In this document: positions 29,240 through 41,579 of the stretch, piece after piece
How the letters are laid out: every line of letters starts with the position of its first letter
How positions within the stretch are numbered: the first letter of the stretch is position 1
Source of the DNA: Deuterostichococcus epilithicus
Lineage: Eukaryota; Chlorophyta; Trebouxiophyceae; Prasiolales; Stichococcaceae
Direction: 5' to 3'
Length of the DNA: 64,000 nucleotides
NCBI GenBank assembly: GCA_033439295.1
Contig: JAVTLE010000013.1
Span: 1,922,001 to 1,986,000, forward strand
Program-made: the position numbers and the translations under genes
The notes under the pieces: model-generated
The model's input: the letters and a program-made list of their open reading frames with translations, nothing else
Database searches by the model: none
What the model was told of the DNA's origin: nothing

Positions 29240-30490
29240 CGCTGCTGGCACTGGATACTAGTGGTAGCGGAGACGGCGGCTGGACACCCTCAGATGATGT
29301 GCAGGCTGGTCAAGTGCCGCTAGTTGCGCACGAGCTACCACTGCCAGCTACTGAGCAGCAGACCGACGCTGACTTGCAGGTTTGCCACCCAGGTTAGAGA
29401 TAGATTATGGTGACGGTTGAATTGGAGTCAGATCTGGGATCTGAAGACCCCTTGCAAAAAGCGATGGCTCTGGTTCCGAAACAAAGTCTCGGAACCTGCG
29501 CTGGCAGCTGAACTCGAGTCGTGGCATCAATGTGGGACAGAATCGTCTGCGAGAGTCCCATGCACGCTGTCGAGGACGGTTTTGGGCAGAGGCAGCAGGC
29601 GCAGCACCGCAAAAAGGGGGCCCAGAGTGCTGTACAAGAGTGATCAAATTTGAATGGCGGGGTAGGTCACGGTGTCTCCCCTGCCCGAGGTAGCTATTGA
29701 AGTTTTCTACCACTTGGCAAGGCAACAACTGTGTTGAGCAAGTATATATTCAGCTAGTACTAGGAAGGGGGCAGTGTCAGTGAGGCACCACGAGTATCAT
29801 CTGCATGGGATTCGAGGGCGCGGCACTGAGGATTACAGAGCAGGTGTTTCCATGCGCAAAAGGACAGACCAAAAAGATTCATGTGGCTTTTAGGGCAGGT
29901 AACAAAAGCAGAAGCACGTCTGCACCTCTGCAAGACACTTGTCACTGAAGAAGTGTCTATCTCATCGAGCCGGGCTGCGGCTCCGGATTTCTTGTCGGCA
30001 CAAGCAAGTACAATTTCGTCAGCGGACTGCTATCCGGTCTGCGAAGGCCCGCCCAGAGCAAAATCGTTTGGTACAAAGTGGCCGAAACGCCCACGCGCCG
30101 GCAGGGTGCGGCCGCACATGAATGCTGACTTTGACATGGTACAATTTCTGATATAGGGATGCCGCGCCCCGCGGCGGCTCTGCTGTCTTCCCTGCCGCGG
30201 GGCGGCGGCGCTGCTCGAGTTTGAGGCAAGAGGTGGTCACACACGCACAAACACAAACAGGCACATGAACATGCAGAGGAGCAAGGACTCTTGGGGCCGG
30301 GCTGCCACCCCTATACGTGGCAGCGCCTCCCCCGCGCACCGGGAGGCGCCATCTAGCGAGATGGAACGCAGCTGGTTCGGATAACTTCTTGGGGGCAGCT
30401 GCCGCCCGCGCTGCGCGCTGCCGCTCGCCCCGCCGCCCGGGGGTCGAGCTGCAGGGGTCTCAGCGGCCACAGCTGCCAGGCGGGCAGCCT
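29240..30490. other. Intergenic region between ATG1 and GTF3C3
   Basis: 1251 bases on the same-strand boundary contain the 3' end of ATG1 and the promoter of GTF3C3. A TATATA lies around 29743-29748. A minus-strand TGTAA (TTACA on plus, about 29834) could end ATG1. No coding exon is supported. Confidence 0.45.
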
Positions 30491-33400
30491 TCATTGCGCG
30501 GCGCGGCGTCGCCCGGCCTCGCCGCCGCCCGCCGCCGGCTGCAGCTGCGACAGGTGGGTGGACACGGCGGCCTGGCGGTCGAGGATGGCGTCGGCATAAC
30601 GCTGCACACGCGCCAGCTGCGGTGCCGTCAGTGTCAGCGGCGGCTGCAGCGGCAGGCGGACCGCATCGCCGGCAATGAAGCGCATGATGGCGACAGCCTG
30701 CGGCCAAGGAAGAGGGTTGAGCATCTTTAGTTGCTCAGAGGCATGACGAAACGCAGAAGCCAGGTGGAATACTAGGCTTGGTGGGCCAGGAGCAGGACAC
30801 AGAATTGCGTGATGTCAGACGGGGGGTGCAGGACGGTTTTGTGTGTCCACGGCCGCAGACAGGCGCACCTTGGAGTAAGCGTGCGCCGCGGCGCCCCAGT
30901 TGCCGAGTAGCTCCTCGGCAGCGGCGGCCTGGCTGAGCTCCAGGCCGCCCTCGTAGGCCAGGTCCCAGGCGTCCGGCAGGTCGGCGTCGCCGCCGCCGCC
31001 GCCCTGCGCGAGCGCATTAGCATTGCGCTGCGCGGCGGCGGACACGGCGTGCACCGCCGCGGCGAGTCGCGCCGCGAGGGGCGATGACGGCTGCATGCCG
31101 CCTGCGCCTGCGGCGCTCGTCAGCAAGGCTGCGGGGCCAGCATCGCCGGGCGCGGGGCTGTGCTGAGACACAGCAACTGCTGCAGCAGGTGCCATTGCTG
31201 CCGCCACCGGGCCCGACGCCTGCTCGTGGTGCTGCTCGGCGACCAGCGCCAGCTGCAGCAGCTGCAGCGACAGCAGGCGCAGCGCCAGGCCCTTCGATGG
31301 GCGGTCCCGCCGCGTCGCCTGCGCCGCCAGCGCCTCCAGCGCACCCGCCACGTGCTCTAGGGCCTCCGCGTAGCTGCGCCGGTGCGGCGCCAGCTGCCCG
31401 GCGGCTGCCGTTGTGCTCACGAACACCGTGGCGTCAAGTGCCAAGGCAGCGGCGTCGGAGCAGTAGCGGTAGGTCGTCGCGGAGCTGTCGGCACTGCCGG
31501 CGGATCCCGCCCTGGCGGCGGCACCAGCGGCATGGCCCATGCCATCCGCCGAATGCTGCCGCCGCTGGCTGGTGGCCTCGAGCGAGGGCCACCGCACGCT
31601 CGGACCGTGTTGGGCATGTTGCTGCTGCTGCTGCTGCTGCTGGGGCGCGGGCGCCGTCGACCGCGGGCTGGGTGGAGGCCGCGGGGGCGGCACGCGCGGG
31701 CTGGGCGGCATTGGAGCCGACACCGGAGATGCCGACAGCGGGTGCCACATCGCCGGCAGGCCGCCAGACATGCGCCGCCGCAGCGCCGCCAGGCTGCAGC
31801 ACACGAAAGAAATACCATGAGACACACCTTCCGCGATTCGACTGCAGGCTCACATAGCACCTGATCTGACGGCAGCACGCCAAGTTGGCACAGAAGAGAG
31901 TGCCGAGACACTGTCAAGTTGCAGCCAGAAGATTCAGCAAGATTACTGCACCTGGAGGGGGACGCGGGCTGCTGCTGGTTCAGCGCTGCGACGGCGCGTG
32001 CGCCGATGGAGGAGCCGTCTATGATGACATAATCATCCTCGTCCATGTTGTCTGTGCCGGCAGAGCTGGCGGCAGCCCCGCCGAGCCGCCGTCCAGCGCC
32101 GCTGGTGCTGCTGCCACGGCTGCCGATGACCATGTGCGCCAGGTCTGCAGCACAGCCGTTGCATAGGTGAGCCATTCAGCATTGATGGCTGCCCTGACAG
32201 TCCTGACAAGTGACCCAAACCACACCCCAAAACCGGATTGCAAGCCGATGCTTGATGAAGCCATGTAGCCGGTTCGGGCATAGCTAGTGGGTGGGGCCCG
32301 ACAGGAGACGCACTGTCTGCGTTGCTGGGCGTGAGCGGCCCCATCAGCGCGTCCAGGCGTGAGCCCTGGTACAGCGGCGTGGCGCCTGCAACGGCGCCAC
32401 CGCCGCCGCCGCGGGCCCTGCCGACAGGCAGCACGTGAGAGGCGCCGGTGCTGCCGCCACCCTCCTCCCCCTCGATCATGAACGGCAGCGGCTCCTCGCC
32501 CAGGCCCGTGCCCGTGCTTGCGGCCGAGGAGCCTGCACGCCAGCAAGAGAAGGCGACATAAGGCTCAGGCAGTGGATTGTCCGGCCACCTTGGGCATGCC
32601 GTGTCTACCAGTGCGTTGCGCTCAGCAACCCACCTCGTGACCGAGCACAAGCACAAGGCGGGCTTCGCTGTGCTCTGTGCTGTGGCTGCAGCTGGCAAGA
32701 TGAGAATGCCGTCGTTGCCAGCGCCCTGGGTGCAGCGCGTGCCTCCCAAAACGCAATGGTACTGAATGCAGCCATCTCTCACACTGCCCTATGCCTCCCC
32801 TGCTCCCTATCAACATTTGCAAAGCAGGCAGACCTGCCGGGGCCGCGCGGGGGCTGGTGCCGGAGCCCGCAGAGCGCTCAACGCCAGCGTCTGTGGGGCC
32901 AAGTGCGGCGCTGGGGCTGCTGCCGGCCGCCGACAGCCAGGGGTGCTCGAAGAACTCCTCAAAGGAGAGGCGCTCCACCGGGTTGCGCTTGAGCAGGCCC
33001 GCCAGCAGGCGGCGGCAGGGGATGGACAGGTTCACATCCGTTGGGATGCGCGGCGCCTGGTGCTCGATGTTGTGCAGCAGCTGCACATGGTTGTCGCCTG
33101 CAGAGCTCACACAGTCTCGCATTTAGAATCCGGAGCGGTTTAGTCTTGTGGTATGCAGATGATCACCTGCAGATGCCAGCTTTTGCAAGCTGCAGGCACA
33201 GGGGGAAGCGGTGTGTGCCAGCATGCAGCCGCATGCGCAAGGCTCAGCTGAGGCTGTCAGCGCCCAGCCGATCTGAATGTTCTCTGGCGTTGGGTTGCAA
33301 GCCCAAACCCACCGTGGAACGGCGGCCGGCCGGTAAGCAGCTCGAACAGGATGGTGCCCACGCTCCACAGGTCCGCCTTGGCGTCGTACTTCTGGAAGCG

Positions 33401-35084
33401 CAGGATCTCCGGCGCCATGTACAATGGCGAGCCGCACAGCGTCTCCGCAAGCCCCTGTGCAGCCAGTGGTGTCTGCCTGTGTCATGCGGAACCGGTGCAA
33501 GGACGCATCTTGCTGCATGTGAATGCGGCCAGGGCGGGGCACTGCCAGCCTGGCTCCAGCTGCTGGTGCGTTGCGCTCGCCCCGCCATATTCCGCACTTT
33601 GAGAGGGGTGAACCAGACTGCAAAGACTCTGCAAGTGAGTCTGTTCACAGCGAATAGTGACTACACACATGTGGCCATCAGGTACACAGCTTTAATTCAA
33701 TCGGAAATGTTGGGGCGGCACCTGGGGCTGCAGGTCGCGGGCAAAGCCAAAGTCGGCGATCTTGAGTACCGCACTGGGCGTGGAGTCCGAAAGCAGCAGG
33801 TTCTGCGGCTTTAGGTCTCTCTGCAGGGCACAAATGTCTGTTTCGGCACATGTTTTTGCAGGGTGCCTAGCCGGGGCCTGCTGCAAGGAAACAAGCCTGC
33901 CTGTACAAGACAGTGTATCGTTGGCGTCTGCATTGCAGCCCCCATGCTGACCCTGCAGGGCTGGAAACAAGGATCCACCGCCTTCGGACAGATGGCACAC
34001 ACCATGCACAAACACATACTCACATGCACCAGGTGGTGTGCCGACATTTCCCGCAGCCCCGCGGCAAGCTGCAGCATGAGCCCCTGGGCGGCGGCCTCCG
34101 GCACGCGCTTGCAGCGGCGGATGTAGTGCGCCAGGTCGCCGCCCGAGCAGTACTCCATGATGAGGTACATTCGGTTGCGCTCCTGCGCAAGGTGCATCAG
34201 CGGATGGTCCACCACTAACATATAGAATCCAAGCACAGATGATGAAAGGTGGCGCATGGGCAGGCGCCCATCTAGTGACACCATCTGCACGGAACACGTG
34301 CCGCCAGCAGCCTCGCTCATCAGCCTGCCAATGAACAATATATTCACTACGCCTGACATGCAAAGGTCGCTGGTCCCATCACCTTGATTGACTGGGACGG
34401 AACTGAAGCGCACACAGTCAGCATGTCCAGCAGGAGTACAGTTTCAAACAGGTTGCCATGAATACCGAGCTCCAAGGTGCTTGTAACAAGACACACTCGG
34501 CTTTGTTGTGCGGTGACCGAGAGGGCAAGGAGGCCAAGGCCAAGTGAGCATGGTTGCCACGGGCTTTTGGGTGCCCAGCGCAGGAAATAGTGCAGTTGCA
34601 GCGGTAAACGCTGCAGCAGACGGTCTATGCCGCTGTACATGTAGTTTGCGCAGGAATCTGGAAGGGTGTGCCGCCAGCACAGGCGGCGACCTGGCTGTCA
34701 GACCAGCCACTGGTCGACACACGAAGTCCCAGTGCACGAACTTGGCTGGCGGTCTCGGGGCGCCGCACGCTGCCCACACGCATCTCAAGGCTTTGGCACA
34801 ACGCTCAGGAGTTGTTGGGTTGCCGCGAACTGCTCCTGGAGTCAAGAACGCACCTCGAGGGTTTCCTGCAGGCGCACGATGTTGCGGTGCACCACCTTCT
34901 TGAGGATGGAGATCTCGCACTCCAGGCTCTGCTTCAGCTTCGCATTCAGCTGGCTGGTGATAATCTCCTTCACCGCCACAGTGGCGCCCGTCTCGCAGTG
35001 CTGGCCCTTCCAGACCACCGCGAAACTGCCCCGCCCCAGCTGCGAGCCCAGCACCCACTTGCCAACTGTCTGGCGATCCCGCAT
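30491..35084 (-). CDS. ATG1: Autophagy kinase ATG1/ULK (812 aa)
   Basis: ATG1 is the Ser/Thr kinase that starts autophagosome formation. Nine exons close in frame: 35084-34854, 34182-34024, 33820-33722, 33454-33313, 33097-32834, 32532-32314, 32144-31952, 31793-30869 and 30697-30491. The N-terminal kinase domain is complete: GRGSFAVVW (P-loop), TVAVKEI (lysine), [26 protein letters not shown] (catalytic loop), [28 protein letters not shown], and [13 protein letters not shown] at ~residue 290. The long middle is Pro/Gly/Ser-rich with a polyglutamine run near 31630. The C-terminal ~250 residues are helical ([39 protein letters not shown]), fitting the MIT-type tail that binds ATG13. The start is the first Met before the kinase fold. 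A TATATATA-type element lies about 340 nt upstream. Confidence 0.93.
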
Positions 35085-35735
35085 GGTGGCTGTACGAGCC
35101 ACCGGCACCGCTGCGTCACCTGCGACCCCGCTGCATGCCTGACAGTCGGTCAGGCTGCCGCGTGCCGCGCAGTGACACAGCAACAAGGTTCCGACGCGCC
35201 CCGACAAGATGTTCGCTTCGGCCCTGTACCTGCTCCTGTCAGGCCTGTGAGCGCAATTGAATCATGCTGCTGTTTCAAACGACTTCAACTGCTGGGAAAC
35301 GCACTTTGATCAGCGCAAAGATCAGAACAGCTCGGACTAAACCCTTGTGCACGCCCGCCTCGATCCCAGGGACGGCACGGCGTAGTACGGCACCTACAAA
35401 GTATCGTGGCACAAGCATACTGTGTATATATAAGGAGCGCGCCATCTTTCCCACACGTCCATAACTTGGAGGCCTTCAGATTCACAACACCTGAAATCAG
35501 AACAAATTCAGGATGGGACTTGCGAATTAGAGGTCAGTCTCTGCGCTGGCCCAGCATGCACCTCCTCTCTGAAGCAGGTTCTGCCGAGGCAGACGACCAC
35601 TTGTATGCTAGCCGGGCCGCATGCCTGGTACGCCACCATCACAACAGTTTTCTGCTGGCCTCGATGTCCTATGACAGAAATATCTGTGGAATTCACCACT
35701 GGCAACGGCCTTGAGCCCTGCGAGGCTGCTCCATG
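35085..35735 (-). promoter_or_regulatory. Intergenic region: ATG1 promoter and 3' end of the TraB gene
   Basis: The run at 35425-35433 reads TATATATAA on plus and a TATA-like sequence on minus, about 340 nt upstream of the ATG1 start. No coding exon was recognised in the 651 bases. Confidence 0.45.
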
Positions 35736-38132
35736 TCAGCTTTGCGAGTGGCGTCGCCACCGCACGAACACGAAGCCCGACAGCGCCAGCCCGGAGGCCA
35801 GCAGCAGGTATGGCCGCACGGAGCGCCGCGGCGGCGGCATCTCGCTGATGGCCGCCACATCGATCTCCGACTCCCAGTTGGCGCGGATGCCCGGCAGGTG
35901 GCCCGCACCCACCACCGCCACAACCCTTGATGCGCTGTGTTTCGACACAGGTACCGAACTCAAGGTGCATGGCTACAGAGTCGAATCTGGAATGCACATG
36001 ATTCCTGTTGACACATCAGCTTGACGTGGTCTCAGGTCATCTCCACGGTTGCCATGAGCTGAGTGCGGGAATCACGCATGGAAGATGGACGAATGATGAT
36101 TTAACCTTCCACGGCAGCTCCGCGACTGACCTGCCGGCGAGCTGGCGCATGACAGCAACCATGTACTCGTCCCGCTCATAGATCAGCGGTGCCATCAGCG
36201 CCGGGAACTCACGCCCCAGCTCCTTGAATGCCTGCTGGAGGGGCAACGCGGAGCTTCGAGTCCAGAGAGGAGCACCAGAAAAGCACTTGTGCGGCCTGAG
36301 GATGCAGCTGCATCGGCCACAACACAGCCGCCAGACTGCACACACCACCGAATGGGCCAGCAAGCACTGCCTGCGTGGCTGTCGGGGCATCGTGCTGTCG
36401 CGCTACACGGAGAGCCAGAGTGATGAGCCCACACTCATCAACATGCATAGCACGATGGAGTCCTGTTGCTGCGAGCTGGACCCGCACTAGCGGACGACAC
36501 AGGTCATAGCGACGGCTTGGTCGAGACCCTCCACCATCCCTCGCCAGGACACGGTCCAGTTTTGTACATCCAAGGCTGTTGACCCTTGAGGCTTCTAGCA
36601 GGTCTCAGGAGCGCACCTCGGTCATGACGTCGGCCTCCTTGAGGCCCTCGATCATGTCCCTCATCTCCTCAGCGTCCGGCATGAACAGCCCGGTGCCCAG
36701 CACGCTCCACAGCAGCCGCATCCGCGACCACAGGCTCAGCGCTGCCCACACCCTTGCGAGCGTGACCTGCGCTTCCAGATGCAGAAGACTTCGCAAAGGC
36801 GCTCGATCCGCGGGCGCGTCTGCACTGCAGCCTCTCGCAGTATGCGTCATCGGCGGCACGCGGGGCAGGCTGAGGGAGGCACCTCGCCGAGTGGTGCACT
36901 TCAGCCGATCGAGGCAAATTCCCTCTAGGCTGTGATCGCACGACGACTTGCGCAACAGTCGAGCACCTGCACGGGGCGGTCGCCAAAGCAGATGCGGGCG
37001 CCGCAGGCGTGAGCCTCCTGCAGCGCCACCCGGAACTCCTCCCCGGGCATCACCTCCAGGTGCTCCGCTGCAGGCCAGCATCAGATTACTGCACCGACTT
37101 GAAACGTCTTGACACATGTGGCATGGCAACCAGCAGCTGTGCATGGTGCAGAGGGCAGTTGCTGCTGACACGCCGCAAGCGCGCCCGACTCCCTTCCCTC
37201 ACCCATTCGCGCCAAGAGCCAGGCGTAGGTGACCTGGAAGGCCGTCGCCTGGCCCTGACGCACCTGGGGCATCGAGGAGTGCAGTCCACTGTGAAGCAAG
37301 CGGCTTTGTGCAATGCATTGTATTATGATGTTGCTCACGATGCAATTACAAGCGATCCGGTGGCGGTTGTGCAGCAGTGGCACGCACATGCAGAACGATG
37401 CCAGAAGTCGGGGCATCACCTGGGACACCATCTCGCCCATGGTAGGCACCTGCGGCGCAACACGGCAAACGAGCAGGTCAGCGCTGTGACCGTCCAGGCC
37501 ACTGCAGCGAGCTGCGTGTCAGCGATCTTGACGCACAGGAGGCTGGCGTATAACCTGGCGCAGAGCCTCGCCTGCAGCTTGACCCGTGGCATATATGATC
37601 TGAACCTCACCTGCAGCTTTTGCAGTGTGAGGATGCCTTTCCGCGCCGGGCACAGCTCCAGCATGACAACTTGCGGCTTGACCGCCCGAATGAGTTGCCT
37701 GCGGATGCGGCAGAGCCTGGAATGAGGCTCGAAATTTTTATTGCCCTCGACAGAGACAATTCCGTGATTTATGGCATGCCCCAAACACAGGTGACAGGCC
37801 ATATGGTGCATCACAACAATTTCAGGGAGCGCTGCTGTGCAGTCGCATGGCCGTGCAGATGACTGATACAGAACATGTGCAGACATGCGGCCAGCTCGTC
37901 GGCGGCGGGTCAAAGATTTCTTGCTAACAAGCCTGCCTCTTGACGCTCACCTCACATCCTGAGATGACCGCGTGCTGACGTGCGCGGTGCCGCACACCCA
38001 GAATTTCTGCTCGCTGCCCAGCGGGTTGCCCGGCTGGTGCATGCGCAGCAGGCTGACCAGTTTGGGCAGCTCGGTCTCTGACGGCTCGTTGACTATCGCC
38101 TCCTCCGCTGTCGTCACCTCTGCCCGCAGCAT
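35736..38132 (-). CDS. TraB-family protein, tail-anchored (300 aa)
   Basis: Eight exons close in frame: 38132-37951, 37698-37611, 37449-37420 (30 nt), 37263-37203, 37067-36967, 36766-36617, 36231-36131 and 35925-35736. Motifs are those of the TraB/PrgY family: FWVCGTAHVS near the N-terminus, KPQVVMLELCPAR, GARICFGDRPVQVTLARVW, YERDEYMVAVMRQLAG and VVAVVGAGHLPGI. The end is a single hydrophobic segment (YLLLASGLALSGFVFV) followed by RWRRHSQS, a classic tail anchor for the mitochondrial outer membrane. Plant TraB proteins have been reported at ER-mitochondria contacts and in mitophagy; the same role here is inference. It lies just upstream of ATG1 on the same strand. The in-frame intron after 37420 has no stop, but its translation lacks family similarity. 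Confidence 0.88.
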
Positions 38133-38896
38133 GCTGCCACGCTGCCCAAGGCGCGGCGAGCTCGCGGGGTTAGGCTGCCAAGGGTTTGCGACGCAGCTTT
38201 GGCCACCGCTGAAGTACTCGTAGACGGATTTGCCTACTAAACCTTGGTGATAGGCATCCGCGTGCTGCAGTGGTGGGACAGGCGCCGTGACTCAGGGGCC
38301 AGCTTGTGAGCGAAGGCAGACCCAGTCGTCGCAACTACGAGTGCTGGAGTGCGGGCATGCTCCCAAAGGAAGTTCCTGGCGTCCGAACTGCCTGAATGCG
38401 CAGAGTGTTGCTGAGCAGAGTCTGATAGGTGACGGTGGGGTGCACTTCGCGACAGCAGCTGAGAGGCAGCGACAGACAGCAAGTTTATTGCGCTCGGAAC
38501 GGCAAGTCAAAGACCTGGAGAACTCACGACAACTGCACATGCACCTGTGCACAATGTAGGCAGGAGCGCTGAGGACTGTCGTTGTCACCCATGCAGTCCC
38601 TTGGCGGATGATGAGAGTCACTTCCAAGAATGGAGTCACAGCACAGCAGGTGCAGCACAGCAGCACACATGTGTTCCGCAATGCACTGCTAGATGAGTCG
38701 TCTGGATTCCTTGTGCTCACCTCTGCCAGGCCCTTTGCATCGGCTGCGAGAAGCCCACTGCGTTAGCATTGCCGTTGCTGTCACCATCTCGGCTGCGGTC
38801 GTGCTGCTGCCCAGCTGGTATTCAGTAAGCAGCAACAGAGCGAGCTCGTCGGCCTGGTCCGTACATAACCTCGTGCCAGACAGTGAGGCGTTCAAC
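38133..38896. promoter_or_regulatory. Divergent intergenic region
   Basis: Lies between the TraB start (minus) and the aldo/keto reductase start (plus). An open frame from 38693 runs into the reductase start in frame and would add a hydrophobic N-terminal segment, so the reductase 5' end could begin there. Nothing else was recognised. Confidence 0.45.
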
Positions 38897-40782
38897 ATGA
38901 GCGGCATTAACACCGTCATTCTGAACACCGGCGCCAAAATGCCGAGGTGAGTGGGTAACGGCCCGCCATGCACATCGTCCTGCCTGCTGCGCTCGCTGTG
39001 TGCATCACACTGAGCGGCGCGATGTGATGGCTTATATTCGTACTACATTCGAGCTGTAGCCTGGGGCTGGGAACGTATCTGGCGAGCGGCGGCGATGTGA
39101 GGAGGGGCGTGCGTGCCGCCCTGGGGGCGGGCATCAGAGCGATTGACACTGCTTCGCTCTATCGGGTGGGTTGCCTCCAAGCGCGTCACGACATCACAGC
39201 TGCAAGACACACCTACAGGCATAGTGAACAAACGTGGTACATGAGTTGGTGCCACGCAGAATGAGGCAGAGGTAGCCGCGGGCATCCGCGAGGCGGGGCT
39301 GAGGCGCGAGGACGTGTTCATCACCTCCAAGGTCGCGCCGTTCCAGGTGACCGTGTGCTGTCGTCAGGCGGGCTGCTCTTTATGGCCAACTTGCCCGCGG
39401 AGCCAATCCTGATGGGAACTGGTGACTGGGGTGTGTTTGAACATGTCTAAGACGCACGTCTCATGCCCTGCAAGCAAGGCACCGAGTGCTCCTCAAGAGA
39501 AAGCTCCGCAGCTGAGGCATCTCTGACCAGTGGACCGGTGGTGAAGCGGAGTGTCAAAATACGTGCTGCGCCCTGCAGCAAGGCACAGAGCGGGCGCGGG
39601 CAGCGGTGGAGGCCAGTCTGGCGGTCTTCGGTTTCCTGGACCTGATGCTCATCCACTGGCCTGGCGTGTCGGGCCTCAGCGCCTCGTCACCGGAGAATGC
39701 AGTCAAGCGCCTGGAGACCTGGCGTGTGCTCGAGTCGATGTACGAGCAGGGCAGGTGGGGGAAACCGCGAAGCCGCTGAAATGGTATGCCAGCCATGCAA
39801 AAGCCTCTCCAAATGCGTGGAGTTCAAGGAGCAGCTGCAGCTGCAGCTGCAAGGACTGGCGCGTCACAGGGTTTTGTGTTCCTGGGCGATTTGGCGCGGC
39901 AGCAACGGTGCCGCAAGCTCCTGGACCAAGCTGTCCTGGCGTCAACCTGCCTCTCTCTGGCGTGTCACTCGGATCATCGTTGCAGCACAGGTGCAAGGCC
40001 ATCGGGGTGTCCAATTTCGAGGAGCGCCACTTGACGCACCTCATCAGCAACTCCAAAGTGCGGCCTGCAGCCAACCAGGTGTGCAGCAGCCGGGCGACGC
40101 GGGCGGCGACGCACGCTGCATGCGTTTAAGCTTGCTGCCGTGTCGTGCGTCATCACTGCAGGTACACGCACCATGAAAGACTCACTCTGTCGTTCTCGCT
40201 GCAGATTGAGGTGCACCCGCGGCTGCCGCAGAACGAGCTGCGGGAGGCGTGCCGCCGCCTGGGCATCGCCGTGATCGCCTACAGCCCCTTTGGAGCCGAG
40301 GGTGCGCCTGTGTGTATCTCTCACTATGTCATTGCTGCTGCGTGGCGTGCTGACCCCTCGGACTGGCTGAGCTCAGCTGCGTGATCATAGCTCCGCAGGA
40401 GCAGAGCTGCTGCGGCACCCGACCGTCCTCGCGGTCGCTCAAGCGGCCAACAAGACCCCAGCGCAGGTGGTGCTTGCTTCACCGCTGTATGCTTGCAAGT
40501 TCTGCCTTCATCGGCGTTCTCCTTGCCGCATTCCAGACTAGCCAAACAGGAGCGAAGTTCAAATTGTGTCTGCCGGATGCCTATATGCCGCAGGTGTGTC
40601 TGAGATGGGCGCTCCAGCGAGGCGATATTGTCATCCCAAAGAGCGTCCAGGCCCGACATATCGTGGAGTGGGGCGTGGACCAAAAACAATGGAATCTGAC
40701 CGAGGCTGCGATGGAGGCACTGGCAGAGGTCGGCCGGAAAGAGAAGCACCGCTATTTGTGGGACCCAACAGATGTGGCATGA
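38897..40782 (+). CDS. Aldo/keto reductase (286 aa)
   Basis: This is an NADPH-dependent carbonyl reductase of the AKR superfamily; its substrate cannot be told from sequence. Eight exons close in frame: 38897-38946, 39060-39165, 39260-39346, 39579-39754, 39991-40078, 40205-40301, 40399-40466 and 40594-40782. The TIM-barrel signature and catalytic tetrad are all present: Asp and Tyr in AIDTASLY, Lys in ITSKVAPF, His in LIHWPG. Cofactor and loop motifs follow: AIGVSNFEERHL, EVHPRLPQNELREACRRLGI, AYSPFG and VIPKSVQARHIVEW. Length is slightly short of the usual ~310 but no block is missing. The start at MSGINTVILNTGAKMP fits family N-termini; an in-frame upstream Met (38693) would prepend a hydrophobic stretch. 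Confidence 0.92.
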
Positions 40783-41579
40783 GCACCGCCACCAAGGCTA
40801 CCTTGCATCATCAGGTTATCGTGTTGCATCAAGTCATTGATCGCACAGCCACGATCGCGCCATGTGCTTGCCTAGCTAGAGAGAATGCTGTCCTGCTGCG
40901 CTGCTACTGACATTCGATCCATCAGGCAGGAGCCCGACGCTGCAGCCAGGAGTAGCTGCGTACTCCTGCCTCAGTGATAAGGGTGCCACATTACCCACCT
41001 AGGCCACCTGCCCTGGAGCAGAGTGTCCAGAATCAGTCTTGAGCTGACACATTATGTACATGCAAAGAAACAAACCACGCTGAATCCACAAACCCGAACG
41101 CCGACAGGCGCCCCCCTGACTTCGCCATACTGCAGACTGTCTCGTTCTGCCCGTGCGCCACCGCGCCTCTGGCGCTCGCACCGAATGCTAATGGAGCGAC
41201 TCACGTGCTGCCGCGTCTGGCGGCCTTTTGCGGCGGAGACGGCGGGCCTGCGGCAGGTGGCGGCGTCAGCCACACGGGCACCGGTGCGATACCGTGTAGA
41301 TCACAGCACTGGCACCATGCACGCGCGGCTGTGATGCCCGCACTCCAACGAGCTGTGGGCCCATGCGCAGCAGGCAACAGAAAGCACGGAGCACGAGAGA
41401 AGCACCGTCGTTGTCGCTGACGGCTTGGCCCCACATCGACAGGCCGCGCGGGCCGCCGCCGCTCGCCGACCCCGACCGCAGCGTGGATTGCCCCTGCGCA
41501 TCATATGATGCTCAGACTTGTGCTCTGGATGAGGGGGTGCAATGCCCAGGCAATGCGCCTGCATTGATATTGCCTGCAA
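40783..41579. other. Convergent 3' intergenic region
   Basis: Lies between the stop codons of the aldo/keto reductase (plus) and the ARIADNE ligase (minus). Open frames on both strands are GC-rich and lack family similarity. No clear TGTAA was seen. Confidence 0.4.

Noticed and set aside
31618-31646. CTG/CAG triplet run as a possible microsatellite locus
   Set aside because: It encodes the polyglutamine tract inside the ATG1 linker; a short in-frame coding repeat rather than a separate element.
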